From Gavia stellata (Eukaryota > Chordata > Aves > Gaviiformes > Gaviidae), in assembly GCF_030936135.1 (NCBI RefSeq), contig NC_082604.1, forward strand, positions 1,986,501-2,050,500: a stretch of 64,000 nt of DNA, in the 5' to 3' direction. The notes beneath the pieces are model-generated. The model had not been told where the DNA came from. It worked only from the letters and a program-made list of their open reading frames with translations, and did no database searches. This document shows positions 1 through 12,700 of this stretch, in pieces (the stretch's first letter is position 1; the number at the start of each line of letters is the position of its first letter). The position numbers and the translations under genes are program-made.

Positions 1-755
1 GTTCTGCCTAAATTCACTGCCACCCCTCAAATTCACAATGAGTTCGAGAGCCTTATGATCTGTCCCAGACCAGTCAGCACAGTTCCTTTGGGTAGAAACC
101 CCCCGATCCCCATCCTCTGCCTGGGGCACGACGAGAATTCACACAGTAACTGTTTGGTGGCGGCTTCCCTGCCTATCGGTAAAAGCAGTTTTCATTTGGA
201 CGCAAAGGGTAAACATGAGAACACGACCTATTCATTCACTCTCTATCCACTACAGAGGGAGTATGCTAGGAATGCTATTGTGTTTTATTACATTTCTGCC
301 ATCAAAACGCAGCTTTATCTTCCATGCAAATAAGCAATTCAGAAAAAAAGCACCTCGGATGAAGTTAACCTCCTCTTCAACAAGTTATGTTGGGAAATTT
401 AGTTTCAGTGTTAGAACGTGCAAGGCATGGGAGTTCGGCCTTGCTGTCCTAGAGGTAACCAAACCATCAGCGTACTACAAACTCCTGTTTTAACAGGGTT
501 CCGGAGAAAGAAATGGTACCTCAGACATTTTAACAAGTGGTATTTCCCAGTTTGTTTTTTGTTTTTTTTTTTTTTTTTGCAAACTAAATATTTGCTCTGT
601 CCTCAAGGTTGCCAGTTGCTCAATGAAACATTGAAGGGAACTGTGGTTCCAAGAAAATAACCACACTGAACTCGAATAATCTTTACGGATGCAAAACCTC
701 AAAAGAAGTTGTTCAGGCAAAGCGGGAATTTGCTTTTGATATGGGAACTCTAAGA
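1..755. other. Sequence beyond the last recognised TRA2B exon
   Basis: No coding exon recognised. If the donor at 764 is used, this is the start of the last TRA2B intron. If not, it is 3' UTR after an in-frame stop at 756-758 (protein ending PRK). It contains a T-rich tract at 551-578. I searched the minus strand for codons giving RRY plus a stop and found none. Confidence 0.4.
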
Positions 756-763
756 CTACTTAC

Positions 764-3700
764 GAGGTGAATAGGATCGAGATCTGGATCGAGATCTGTA
801 GCCCCCTCGGCTGTAGTACGGGGATGGTGATCTCCTCCTGTGAAAGAGGGCAACAGAAACAATCCCTTCGTCAGAGCCTGTGGCAGCAGAGTTATGCGGA
901 TACCTCTAACCCAACCTGGTATCAAGAGCGTACTTGGGAAAGCTAGCGAGTGTATAAATAGCTGATCAACATTTCTACTGGATAACAAAGCAAAGATCTG
1001 AATTTTCTTAATACTCTTCTCATTACTGGGGCAGAGCAGTATTACTTTGGACTCATAAAAGAAACAGAAGCTCTCTGGCATTCACAATTTGACTACCTGC
1101 TCAAGGCAAGAGCATCCCAACAAGCAGTGTAAGCCAAATCACACCTTAACTTTGAATCAGAGTTATTTGTTCCGAGATGAAGAGTTGATTTGAGTAGCAG
1201 TCACTGCTACAACCACCCCACCTCCAAACCAGGCACTCCCAAGTTTTGCGCTTCCTTGTCTAGTTCCACTCATCTCCTAATCAAAAAAAATCCCCAAACA
1301 TTCAGGACATTAACTTCTTGGCATAAATCACAAGTTTTTCCTGTGCAAAGCTGCACTAACCTGTCCCTGTGCTAACCTCGCCCCTGTACACACCGATGAG
1401 GGAACCTTTGAAATTAATTGCTCTACTCACTGAAGAGCTGCCAGTGCTCAGCATCCGCCCCGTTTCTTTTAATGTGTTTAAAAATATCCTAGACTTATTC
1501 ATAGAATACTCAAAAAATACTATGTATATTTCCACTGTTGCCCAGATGCTGAAAGCTTTCCTCTCATACCTGTAAAACTGATCCCTGTCTTGAACAGCTC
1601 TCCATCCTCCTCCTCCGCCGCCACCACCCCCTCTGTGAATACAAAAGCAGAATGACTTTTGAAAATTTAAAAAATAGACAAAAAGTTCATTGTACAAGCA
1701 AAAAGCAACATCAAGCACAAGCAAATGATGCGAAGACAAGAACACGTTGGTTCCTACACTGGATAATGCTAAATTACCTCATTGAATTAATTTTCATGTA
1801 TTCTTGGAATGAGTTGGCTAAACTCTGTGTCAAGGAGCAGTTAGAGGACTCATGTTCCAGCTAACCAATATTGTATTTTACGATGTCATACTCTCCAACG
1901 AGCAGCAAATTTAAGATTGGTACATAGCCTTTGCTTCTAAAGACCATTTCTGTTCTCTCATGCTTACCCACTCGAGGCAAGCAATTTTATTTATTTCTTT
2001 TGAAGTAGCAAAATCAATTCACTGTCCTGAGGGAAAAGTTGATTCCAAGGTTGGAGGCAGGGTAAAAACCCCACACCCTTACATTTTAACACTTCACAAT
2101 CGTGTTTAAACACAGGCATTGAAGAACTGAGGTACAACTTCTACTGCCTAGAACTGAAACAATACATGGTAGTCTTTAACAACGTTAAGTGGTTGGGCTG
2201 GTACCTCCACAGGTTTAGATACAGTACAGCATTAACAGGAGGTGACTAAATCAAGTCTGGATTATGGAACAGTCACTGCCACCGAGTCTCATGGCAGCTC
2301 AAAAAGGCCGTAAATCATATGAAGGACAAAGAACCCCCAAACCACCACACCTTCAATCAGCAGGTCTCCCTTTTTTTTTTATTTTTTTTTTTTTAAAAGT
2401 CTTCTCCATTTGGTAGATAGCCAGTGTGCAAGTCGGGGGTTTTTTTAAGCTTATTCTTCAGTTTACAGATACTTTCCCAGCCAAGATGAAGCATCCCAAA
2501 ACAATGAGGAAAAATTAAAGTTTTAACATGACAATTCCATCTGAAATCGTATTTCCCTTAAGGCTTCACTGCACAGAGGGCAAGGAAGGAAAAAAAGGCA
2601 AAGTAATTGTCACCAATTGATTTTCTAGGGTGGAGTACTAGTATGCAATGCTCTACTGCATCTCTAAGAATTCTAACCTTCCCTTCCTCAAGGAAGCGCT
2701 CAGGACATACACAACACTATTCTTCTCTCTCCTTCAAATGACCAATATCAGCAGGATGAGAAAGTACGTATCTAACCTAGGCAGACCACGCTATTTTTGA
2801 AGTAGCCACACACAAACCATTGTGGCTTTCACTCTTTCAGTATCTTCTGTGAAAAGACATTGTAAGGGCTCTGCAGTGAGCTTTAAAACATTAGCGTGGG
2901 GGGGTTGTGTGTTTGTTCCCCTCCCCCCTCCCTTTTTTTTAAGATAGGAAATGGAAATCACCATTGCTGGAATTGTCAATATTCTGAGTACTTCCACCCC
3001 AAAGCCCTAGTTCACAACAGACACAGGATGGGAGAGCATGTAGGAAGGTCAGAACATCGTCCAGCACATGACTGCCTCCAAGAGCTGGACCAAAGCATGG
3101 CCATGAATTCTGATATGCTACACACAGCCTAGCACACTAACTGAAGTAGTCCAGTCTTCTCACATTACTTCTTTCTAGTCTGCTCTTCCTCCTCTAATGC
3201 ATGTACTCTTCGTTATGTTCAGTCACTATCACAGTTTGCAGCTATTCTCACTAGCATGCACCCAGAACTGACGTAATTACAACTTCTGATAACATTTTAC
3301 AAATGTCTGAGAACAACTGTTCACTATCAGGAATGAAAAAGGTAACACTTTAAGCACTAAAGACTTAGGGTCATGCCATAACAGATTTCAAGGACAAGTA
3401 AACCCCGACTGACCCTTTATGAATGAAGAGGAACTTTGTACTATGAAGTACAAGAAGAAAGACTGATAGTGTAAAACTCTTTAACAAACACTGCACAGCT
3501 ACACATCTTTTGCTGGTCCTTACACAACTTTGCCATTTTAATAGGTTTACATCAGAACCCCATACAAAAAAAAACCCGGAAAGTGGGAGAAGCAAGCTAG
3601 AAGCACCACTTAACAGACTGCTTAGCAGGTTATGTTGTAAGTCTTTTCTGTTCCCCAATGCTTTGGTGACCCACTTCAGTTAATTTACCTCCTAGATTTC

Positions 3701-6700
3701 AGTTCATGAAATGAGACTAGGCTACGTTAACTATACCAAGCAAGTTTTTGTACCTTGTGCTCTGAAACAAACTGGAAGTTTGGTCAAAGAGCTGCTTTTG
3801 GGTCACATCTACCTCCTATGAAAGCCTATATAGAAGTGCTGCCGAGATGAAACCCAACACGTCTTGGTTCTTGTATACCCAGTATCGACTTCAGATTTTA
3901 GCTGCTACGGTTCTCCAAAATGTTCAAACCACTGATGTTTCACGAAAATGAGTTGTTAGAGGCAGAGAAGTACCCTAACGACTGTTTCCCAGAAATGTGA
4001 GCAGAACACAGAGCCTCCTGTGTTCACTGTGATGATGAAGAGCACCTTGAGCCCCTCCCTATCCCCAGCAGCACTAAAGCACCATAGAAGCAAGGCACCT
4101 GATTTAAGTGACAACAACAAGGCAGGGAGGGAAGAAACAGACTGGAAGGAATGCCAACGGCATGGGAAGGAAAAACAGTGGCTGAAAGCAGTAGGAGGGG
4201 AAGGAGGAGATAGCTGCCCTCAGTCACTGACAATGACCACACAGCTATCAATAGAAGTATAAAGATAGTAATTTCTTCTACACGTAGAAAGCCACAGAAG
4301 AGTACACCGAAAGCTAAGATCACAGAATTTATTATTTCCTTTGTATTTGAGCTATAACGTGATAATGCAGTTTGAATTCACGTATTTCCATGAATACATG
4401 GGTGCCATCAGGAAACAATCATAAATCCACCCATTGCTGAGGCATTTAAGCTGGGCAAATCACTTAGAATCACAGAATCATAGAATTGGTTAGGTTGGAG
4501 AAGACCTTTAAGATTATCAAGTCCAACCGTAAACCTAACACTGCCCAGTCCACCACTAAACCATGTCCCTAAGTGCCTCATCCACACGTCTTTTAAAAAC
4601 CTCCAGGGATGGTGACTCAACCACCTCCCTGGGCAGCCTCTTCCAATGTCCGACAACCCTTTCGGTGAAGAAGTTTTTCCTAATATCCAGTCTAAACTTC
4701 CCCTGACACAACTTGCAGCCATTTCCTCTTGTCCTATCACTTGTCACTTGGGAGAAGAGACCAGCATCCGCCCCTCTACAGCCTCCTTTCAGGTAGTTGC
4801 AGAAAGCAGTAATGTCTTCCCTGAGTCTCCTCTTCTCCAGGCTAAACAACCCCAGCTGTCTCAACTGCTCCTCATCAGACTTGTGCTCCAGACCCCTCAC
4901 CAGCTTTGTCGCCCTTCTCTGGACACGCTACAGATCTTAGGAAGTACTACTATAGAATTCTGCCACTACAAGAATGTTTGGTAGTTGCAGACCAAAAAAA
5001 TGAACTCTTATCTTTGTGTCCAATGTAGTGTCCCAGAAGTTGTGAGGATTTCACAGGGGACAAGTCTTGTTGACAGTCTTAATGGAAAATGCAGAAGACA
5101 ATCTTGCTCTATCACCAAAATCAATTACATACTGACCATGTTTTCAACAGATTTTGTATCAACTTTACTAGCCCTCTGACAATGTATATTGCCACCTGAA
5201 TATTCACCTCTTTCAGCTAACTACCATGCTGTCCAAGACAGAAGTCCAGCCTGAAGACAGACAGAAATAGGAGGTGTGAGTCCTTCAAGTAAAACACATA
5301 CATCAAACCCAAGAGAGTATGTTAAAGAAAGTTTTTTTATGAAAACGTCCAATACAGAACAGGTAATGTTCCAATCCCCGATTCCTTATTTTTGGCAACA
5401 TTTGAGGTGCCATAATTATTAGTAGGCATACTGGTGGCCACTGAAATTTCCCACTTTTTGCCTACTACACTACATTCAAAAATGTAAGCTGGCACTATAA
5501 TGCCAACTCTAATGTTAGATCTGCGCCTGTATTTCCACCATTTCAGTGTAACAGATGAACCAACAAAAGATTCTTTTAAAATGAGAGTATAGAGAACATA
5601 CTTTGTTTTTCAAAACTTAATGCGGATTAAAAAAACATAATGGACTAACTCATGTTAGACATCATGAAGTTAAACATCATGAAGTATTTCTCAGTCTGAC
5701 CAGTCTGATTTGTACTGAGCAGTCATTTCGGTAAATGATTTCATAGTAAGAATCCAGAATAACAGTAAATGCAAAAATATTTTGGCATACATATGTAGGC
5801 TGAACTGCTTAACACTTATATAGGTAGAAATGTAGATGAGAAAGGACAGTCTAAAAAGCAGTCGAGTATTACAAATATTGCCTCACCTGTATGATCTGCT
5901 GTAATAGTCGCGGTCATCATACCCTCTATCATACCCTCTGTCATAGTAATCTCGTCGTCGTGAGCTGCCACTACAAGTAGTGAGAGAAATACATTTAATA
6001 AAATGTAAAACATTAATATTGTTTCCAGTGCTTTTCGGTAGGAATACAGTCAGTTAAGCATACACCATTTTAACTGGGTTATATTATTACCTTGTGTCCT
6101 CACAGCTGAAATGATTGTGAGCACTCCTACTTTCCCATCAGTGCAGATGGGAACAGAACTACTTAAATAATTGCTTTTTAAAATGCTTGAACTTTAAGAC
6201 AGCTACTTTCCTCCTTGGTCTGAAACCTCTTAACCTTTTGATATCACAGGCACATGAGAAATTCCATTCTGTGACAACTCTTCATTCACTTTTAACTCTC
6301 AGAAAGCTCCTTTTGGAAGAACTTTCCCATTAAAAAAAATAACCTGCAGTCTCAACACAACATCAACTACATAACCACCAGTACCATAAGCTGAAAGTCT
6401 TGGGCAAAAAAGTGGGAAATTACTTGGGAAAACAATTTACATTCCTGGCAACTTTAAGTCAAAAGTGTGCTCTGTGCATAGGGCCACACAGCTGCTCAGT
6501 TAGTATTTGTTAATTCAAGCTTGGAAACTTGAGCTTGCAAAAGACATTAATATTTGAAGGTACACAGGACAACAACTTAAAATAATTTAGAAATTGTCAA
6601 AAAAATCTTACCGTAGACTTATTTAAATGTTTAGATAGCTCATGTCTGGGCTACATAACTAAGGAACACAGGTTTCTGCTCACTATAATGCAGGCTGAGC

Positions 6701-9700
6701 CTAGACCCCTCGCTGACAAGTGCTATATAAATTAACCCCTCCTATCTGAAGAGCTGGAAAGATATGCATTACTACTGATGGCTGTCCACATGTAATTTTT
6801 TTAAATTGTGAAGAGCCTCCTTTATCAGTTGAGATTTTTCGTTTTCGGAAGCTTTGCCAGTTAACCACATCAGTGTTAGCACAGCTCTTGTTAAGAAGAC
6901 TTTTTCTTTAAAACCCTAATTAGGCATCAACAGTGATTTTTGTATTTTAGTTTCTAGTATTGAAACATCCACATACTGTACAGCACACAAGTCAGAAGCA
7001 AGGGAACAGCTTTCAGAACACTGCATTAATGCAAAAGCCTGATAAGCTAGGAAAAACACACAGAATCAGGTCTCTTAAGAGGGGATACAGAACACTTTTT
7101 AATCCCATCCCATACTGGTTTGGAAAAAAACCCACACAGGTAACTTACTAAGTGGGTCTTCCCATATAGATTCCAGGGGTAGGTGTGTGAGGTCTTTTTG
7201 TTATGGAGAAGTCCACCCGGATTCTTCTTCCATCCAGCTCCATTCCATTGGCACGTTCTTTTGCCTGGGCAGGGTGATCAAATACAATTAGCTCTAAGTA
7301 TGAAGTTTATTACCAACGCAAGTTTCTAACCACTGCTTCAAGTATTAGGAGAAGTCCTAAAATTACTCAGTTAGGATGCACATCCAAGGCTCACTTAGGC
7401 CTTGTACTTAACACTGAACCTAAACTCTAAGACATTCTAGGTCAGCCGGATATAAGCTTCAGTAACCACTTAAAAATGTGACTTACGTTGCATAAAAAGC
7501 CTGAAAGGAAGATAATTCAACAATTGTTTCAGTACTTGTTTCTAACATGATTAAGAGGAACCTTTGAACATGCTTACGTAGGGAGACGTAACTACTCCAA
7601 CACACAACATGAAGCAAAGCATTTAGAAGTTAACAGAAGAGCACTGTTACATTAAGGGTTTTTTCCCTCCAATACATCCTCAAAACCTACCATAACCTTG
7701 AATATAGTAATATCTGAGCTCTAAGTAAATCTGAAGTAAAAAACCAAAACCATTGTTTTTTTCTGCCAAGTAGCAGGACCTACATCCAAAGCTCAAACCT
7801 AACATGGAAGTCTTCCTGCCAAATTTGAAAAGACGACATTAGAGACTTTAAGTAGTGGAATTCATGGAGAATATAAGCCTAGTTACAGCTCATAAGCACA
7901 CTGCTCTCCAAGGGCTGGCCCGAGTGTTGAATTCTATACCTGGCAAGTACAGAATTCCCTGTTCATTCTGTAGCACTTGTAAGCACAAATCCCGTAATTT
8001 GTTACACAGTATTGACACTGCTTCAATTTACTGAATCCCTCAGGGTTTCCCATGGACATCTGCAGGGTCAGGAAGCCAGTGTACATCTGCCAGGCCTTTT
8101 ATTTTCAGAAAGGATTCCCCCTCGCACCACCTTTCAGACTGAAGCACTAGAAGTCAGCAGAACGCATGTTAGCGCTCCAACAGAGAACTCTGAAATGGCT
8201 GTCTGTTCCACTCTGCACATGCCTGTTATTAAATATAAGATCACATGTGGAATTAGGAAGGAACTCTCATCTCATAACTAAAACAGAGAGCCTGTGTTTC
8301 TATTTCCTTTTCCTTATTGGCATAGTTTGCACTATGGCTAGCCTGAAGTTTGCTTTTGTGAATCACACAGCAGCTCAGGGACCAGTATCCATGCCTCTCC
8401 ACTCCCTCCTCTGGTACACAGTAGGTATCTTTTGAACTAAGACTCTGACATTTATTATGAGGTGCCAAGTATTTTTTAGGCCCTCGGTTTCCCCAGCCTA
8501 TATCCTGATACACATATATATACACACCCAGAATATACATCCCAGCAACTGAGAACACAGCAAACATGCCATACATTCTGTATCCCAACCTACTTCCTTA
8601 GCATCCTCAACGTTTTCGAAGTACACAAATGCAAATCCTCTTGAACGCCGAGACTGCTGATCATACACAATGGAAACATCAGCAATTGGACCATACTTGG
8701 AGAAAACTTCTCTCAGATCTCTTTCTGTGGTGTACAGACTCAATCCAAACACACCAAGGCAACAATTTGGGTCAGGGTTTGCCTAAAGGAAGGGACAGAT
8801 AGATAGGTATTAGAATAAAATTGCTTGTGAAATACCTTGTACTGCAAATACAAGTTGTGACTGTCAGAGCTTCAAGACAAAACAACAAAGATACTGCTGA
8901 GATTCAGGTTGGGTTAACTTGCTAATAGACACTATTACAATCAAACCTACAGATACACAAGCCTCCTTTCACAAAAATACTTTGCATTTCTCAGGCTACT
9001 GTATAAACTACAGTTACAGCACATAACAGGTACCATATTTAAAAAGTTTACCCTCCAAAACCAACCTGATGACTGTGGAAAGATATATACACGCACAGGG
9101 GCCTGGATGACATCTTCATTTGTGTTAGTTACCACTTTTTCCCCTCTACTTCAGCACAAACCACACTGTACTCAGCCACCTGAGCCTGTAAAGCAGCTAA
9201 AAAGCAAGCTGGTTTGCATGCTCATTTAATAAAGACACCATCAAAACAGCTTTTAATGAAATGCTTTAGTTTTCCAGGCTTTCTAATTAAAAAACCACAC
9301 CAATGTTTCTCCCTTCTAATCCTACCCCCATCCTTCACTGCATACATTGCTGTATTTATTACAGCACATGTACCGACAACAGCCTGCACTGGTAGCACTT
9401 CCAAAGGCATCTGTTAAAAAAAACAAAACAGACAAACAAGACACCCCCCCCGCCCCCACCGAAAATCCTAAGCAAACTTATGGAGATTCATGGCTTACCA
9501 AAAGCCAAATGACAATTAACCTCAACAATATCTTTTAAATAGACCTGAGTGGGAAGCAGAATGTTCATCTGGAAAACCCCAATGAATTAATTCAGTGATT
9601 TCAGGATGTATTCAGAACTACGGACGAGTCATCTACTTCTGTAACAGACATACCCTGTTTCCAATATGACGTCTGCGAGTAGACATGGGTGAATGGCTGT

Positions 9701-12700
9701 GACTGTGTCGTCGCCGATAATCCCGACTGTAAGACCTACTTCTGGATCTCCTATGAGAGCGGGAACGAGAGCGTGATCTTGTGTAGTGTCTACGGGAACT
9801 CCTCCTTGATCTAGATCTGAGGAAGAAAAAAAAAAGAAGGTGGTACAGTGTTGGATTTGTTTGCGTTTTTTAACCCTTAAAAAATATGTCAAGATATTCA
9901 CAAACAAAAAGCCCAAATAACCATTTTCTAAAAACCTGCAGTACCACACGACTCAGCTATAATGAATTTAGTCACTACTCTCAAGGACTGCGCGCTAAAC
10001 CCTTACAATTAGATTACTATAGATGCTCTCAGAGCATTTCCACTGCAGAAGAGGAACCTCAACTTCCATTTTGGTCAGCTTTTAATTCCCCAATAGCTTT
10101 TAACTTTCTCTAATAAGGCTATCTTGGTTCGACACAGTATAGGCTTAGAATATTCACAGCATTTACAGTACTATTTAAGTAAAAATAGCTGGGGTGGCTC
10201 TCTTTTAAAGACTTAACAGAAAAAGGGAAGAGGAGTAAATAGCAAATATGACTTCACACAAAGCATGCATGATTGCAGAGGTGCACACTTCTGCTTATTC
10301 TAGCACTCTGAATAACACTGCTTTCAGTGACACTGAAAAGCAAATACAATTTTTACACAGTGCATAATTACAAGCACAGAAGTCTGGCAAACGCCCCTGA
10401 AACAGAGCTTAACACTGAGTGAAGAAATTACGCAGTATTAGGCTTATTTACCTTCTGGTATTTCAACAGTTGTTTAACATTAGCTGTTCATGAATGTTTA
10501 CATGTTCACAATTCAAGTGTATTTAGGCAAAGGTGCAACTGCTCACTAATTTCAGCCCAGGCCTCCTCAGAACAGTTCCAGAAAATTTTTCTGACAGCAC
10601 TAAGTCCATAGAGATGAGGTCCTGGAACACTTCAGTTCCTTCTACTAAGCCCTCAGCCCTCCCAACACAGACAATCTTAGCTGAAAAGCTGGGCAAGCAC
10701 TTAAACCGGAATATTACGCCTGAGCTTGGCCTGCTGATGGCAGTCACCGAATAATCTGCATTCCACACAACTACAAAGAAAATCGCTGCAAGGCTAAGAA
10801 GTGCAATCAACAGCTTAATATTCAAAGGCTTTTAGCCATAAATTGTTACTCTTCAGACTCTTGTTTGTGTCTTAATTGTCCTTCCTCTAGTTTGTGGAAG
10901 CCAAGGCAGCAAGTACTGACTGAGGGACCGTAAGCTACCATTCATTGCACAGCCATGTTTCACAGTACCACCGCCATTATGCTAGCATGAATGAAGCTCT
11001 TAACCTGAACCCATTTTCACTCCTGAGCATTTAACAGCTTCTTCCACAGTCAGGATTTCTCACTAAGTGTCACAGACAGGCAAACTGCATGCTATACATT
11101 CTGTACATTACAGGCCTCCTTAAAAAATACCTTCAACCTCGTCAGAAGTGAGCCAGCTAAGTTCTGTCTTCCTCAACTTGAAATATATACACACATGCCC
11201 AGGAGAAATGACTTCAGCATGTCCCATTACAACATTTCTAACTAGGTATTTAGAAAGAATAAATTACTTTTGGCAACAGAAAGTAAAGAAAAAAAGAGGG
11301 CACTTCTCTGAGGTGGGGAAGACAGTAAAGAAAACCAGAAATAATAACAATAAGAAAAAAAAAGAAGTTCAACACATGCATACAGCCACATTTCAACTGC
11401 TGACACAGAAAAAAATAATGAAGGCAAACACAGAACTGTGTTAACAGTTATTCCAGGTAACAGAATGCACCCATCACACTGAACAAGAGCTGGACACTTC
11501 TAAACCAGGCAATCCATTATGTGAGAGAACAAGGCTTATTTTAAATAGGCACGGCTAATATTGCTGCCTTAGATGTCATACTGCCATTATTCTCCTTTGC
11601 TGCAAAGCCACCACAGCTGAAAATCCTATTCCTTTGTTAAGAATTGTTTAGACTTCACTGAGTCAGCCAAAGATAACAAGCTTGCTATGCTGCTGATGAA
11701 AACTTCAACAAAAGCAGATTTTTAAATCAAGTATATCCACACCCCAAATGATAAATACGCCAGGACACAGATTTGTTCCCAAATCAAAGTTTAATTTATA
11801 AAGTTGGTAACTCAAAAATACATTTGCAACAGAAACTACCAAGAAATATGAAAGTTCTCACAAGATTATTTCTCTGGTGAGAGCCAGAGTTAGATGACCT
11901 GCTCGTGATCACATCCAAACGTGTGACGGCACTGAAAAGAGATATAAGGATGTTGGTTCTAAATATGTGCCTTGACACAATTCTGCTGAAATCTGCTAAT
12001 GAACACACTCTAACTCTGCAACACAATTCCAGTATTTCCAGCCATAGGCATTTTCAAGACAGCTGTTAAATGCTCAGGAAGCTGTGGTAGTCATAAGCGT
12101 CTAGTTTTTGTTCATCAAAAAGTAAAAAGTCAGTTGCCAGAGTATTATTCAGAGGGTGATTTCTTGTAAAAGTAAATGATATACCAGGTCTCTTGTAAAG
12201 TCTAGATCTTGTATTTGCTTCTTCCAGTATTTTATACAATTTGTGATTGCATTCCTACACAGTATTATGGTTATTCTGCAAGTGAGAAACATGGTGCTTG
12301 CTTTAAAGAGTACGGAATCCCTTGGGGTTATGGATTAAGGTGCTGAAGGACATGCTGGGCTGGGTCCTGACTTGCTTGTTATTTTAAAATTAAAAAGTTC
12401 CCCAAAGGTGTTCTGCAGTCTCCATCCTCTGAGGTTTTCAAAACCCAACTGGATAAAGCCCTGAGAAGATGGTCTGAGCCCAGAGCTGACTCTGCCTTGA
12501 GCAAGGTTTTGGACTGGACCCGTCCTGAGCTGTCCTATGAATCTCTCACTATTAGCAATTCCAGAGGTCACTCCAATTTTATACTCTATAAAGCAGTATT
12601 ACTCTACCAAGTATTTATTCCTTTAATTTGACGTACTTGTTCTTGCACTACAGGGATTCCCAAGTGCATGATTTGACACTTGTGGCTGTGCCTGAAGTAC

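Noticed and set aside
8498-8752. RRM-containing open frame treated as a separate small gene
   Set aside because: It is TRA2B exon 8594-8782 with read-through into intron; the donor GTAGGT ends the exon at 8594.
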